Assembly (NCBI GenBank): GCA_009760855.2
Contig: WPIO01000085.1
Coordinates: forward strand, 470,001 to 487,500
Origin: Cristatella mucedo
Lineage: Eukaryota; Bryozoa; Phylactolaemata; Cristatellidae
Length of the DNA: 17,500 bases
Direction: 5' to 3'
Every line of letters starts with the position of its first letter. The first letter of the stretch is position 1. The notes beneath the pieces were generated by a model, which did no database searches, was not told where the DNA came from, and worked only from the letters and a program-made list of their open reading frames with translations. This document shows positions 16,477 to 17,500 of the stretch, one piece after another. Position numbers and translations under genes: made by a program.

Positions 16477-16612
16477 ATAATAATATAATAATAATACACT
16501 TGATAAAGCGTCCTCAAAGAACTCAATATCTGTCTAGGCGCTTTATATTTGCTGCAGATAAAACACAATCGAATAGTGAGTGGTATAGTGCTTGATAATC
16601 AACAAGAATGGA
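16477..16612 (-). mobile_element. LINE 3' end in antisense, left part of an inverted LINE
   Basis: On the - strand this is the same 3' UTR as at about 4150-4265: matching AAAGCGCC...GGCGCTTTATCAAGTG hairpin region, AACACGATCGAAT-like and CAACAAGAAT-like words, ending leftward in an (ATT)n tail at 16477-16497. Similarity runs to about 16610, where the RT-coding part begins in the opposite orientation. Confidence 0.8.
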
Positions 16613-17500
16613 TTACTTTAGTAGAGTCTCTCTGCTTGTTTTGCTCGATATTGGCAGCTTTTGATGCTATCAATCACCAAGTCCTTCTCGAGCGCCTCTC
16701 ATCTCGCATGGGCATCTCTGGCACTGCGTTGCAATGTTTCAGGTCCTATCTCAGTGGGAAACTCCAGAGTATTGATGTGAGTGGACAAAGATCATCCGAG
16801 GAACCTCTGAAGTATGGGGTACCTCAGGGCTCCGTGCTTGGTCCAGTTCTTTTCATGGTTTATACTCTCCCTCTTGCGGATGTAACTGAGAGGCACAATC
16901 TAGGCTTTCACTTCTATGCGGATGACACTCAGTTGTACCTTTGCTTTGATTCCTTTCAGCCTCCTGAGAAGGTCGAATTATCTCAACTCTCTTGCTGCAT
17001 GTATTGATGACATCAACACATGGAGGGCAGCAAACTTTCTTAAGTTGAATAACGATAAAACCAACCTACTAGCTATGAGAAAACCAAGTGTGACTCAGAA
17101 ATTGGAAGAGCTAACGCTCAAAATCTGCTCTGCCAGCAGATGTCATGTTGAATCTGTACGAAATCTATGTCTCATATTCCCAAGTGACCTTTCTATAGAA
17201 GACGACATCAGCTCCACAGTCAAGTCTGCCTACTTTCTGCTACAAAGCATTGCTAAAATTTGAGTTTGTGTAGACAGAGACGCAGCATCTTAATTCGTCC
17301 ATGCATTCGTGACACCCCGTCATGACTTCTACCTGCCTGTTCAATCAGGCACTTACAGGCGGTGCAAAACTCTGCAGCTAGGCTGGTCTGTTGTGAGCGT
17401 CGCAGCTGCCACATCATACCACTTCTCGCCGAGTTGCACTGGCTCCCAGTCAAACAGCGCATCGATTTCAAGATTCTGCCACTCCCTTTTAGGCTTCTTC
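16613..17500 (+). mobile_element. L2/CR1-type LINE reverse transcriptase, runs off the window
   Basis: Reverse-transcriptase core in + orientation: AAFDAINHQVLLERL (metal-binding Asp), GVPQGSVLGPVLF, and FYADDTQLYL with the YADD at 16915-16926. After a frameshift near 16960-16990 it continues with DINTWRAANFLKLNNDKTN, SVRNLCLIFPSDLS and SAYFLLQSIAKI. A TGA follows at 17261, then a short deletion relative to the 3.3-kb copy, and HW-LPV-like sequence to the window end. Closely related to the elements at 3.3 kb and 13.4 kb. Inactive as seen (frameshift, stops, 5' truncated). Confidence 0.85.

Overview
This is metazoan nuclear DNA. It has introns with GT/AG boundaries, a single-exon seven-transmembrane receptor, tRNA-derived SINEs and several broken L2/CR1-type LINEs. 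CpG is abundant throughout and not visibly depleted, and the genic parts are extremely GC-rich. That argues for an invertebrate with little germline methylation rather than a vertebrate; the phylum cannot be named from the sequence. Low-complexity GC triplet repeats and short tandem repeats are everywhere, so most long open frames here are composition artefacts.

The left 7.7 kb holds the 5' end of a gene on the + strand. There is a TATA/initiator-like core promoter near 249-287, a likely non-coding exon ending at a consensus donor (525/526), and a coding exon (acceptor at 1429, ATG at 1459). A 5.6-kb intron separates this from a second, in-phase coding exon (7574-7684). Together these encode a signal peptide and a protease-associated (PA) domain of the Goliath/RNF13/RNF130/RNF150 type, a family of endosomal or lysosomal membrane E3 ubiquitin ligases. 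The expected transmembrane and RING exons are not seen. Two perfect or near-perfect CLEAR-type E-boxes sit at the extreme left end.

The 5.6-kb intron carries a SINE, a + strand LINE 3' half with a well-preserved 3' end, a more decayed - strand LINE of a different family, several tandem repeats, and an 11-bp minisatellite ending about 50 bp before the second coding exon.

From 7.7 to 11.2 kb there is no gene I can support, only a second SINE of the same family, one weak candidate exon, paired nuclear-receptor-like half-sites and a striking palindrome. At 11.39-12.51 kb lies a divergent rhodopsin-class GPCR on the + strand. It has Glu-His-Phe in place of Asp-Arg-Tyr, no proline in TM6, and no AUG before TM1, so its first coding piece is probably in an upstream exon. 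If the RING exons lie beyond 17.5 kb, the GPCR is nested inside an intron of the Goliath-type gene.

The right 4.3 kb holds a decayed - strand LINE, a 64-bp displaced copy of the GPCR's third intracellular loop, a long perfect hairpin, and a LINE whose 3' end and RT domain face opposite ways, as expected from twin priming. I found no clearly new multi-gene system. The items most worth checking are the nested atypical GPCR and its displaced copy, the minisatellite beside a coding exon, the twin-primed LINE, and the perfect hairpins.
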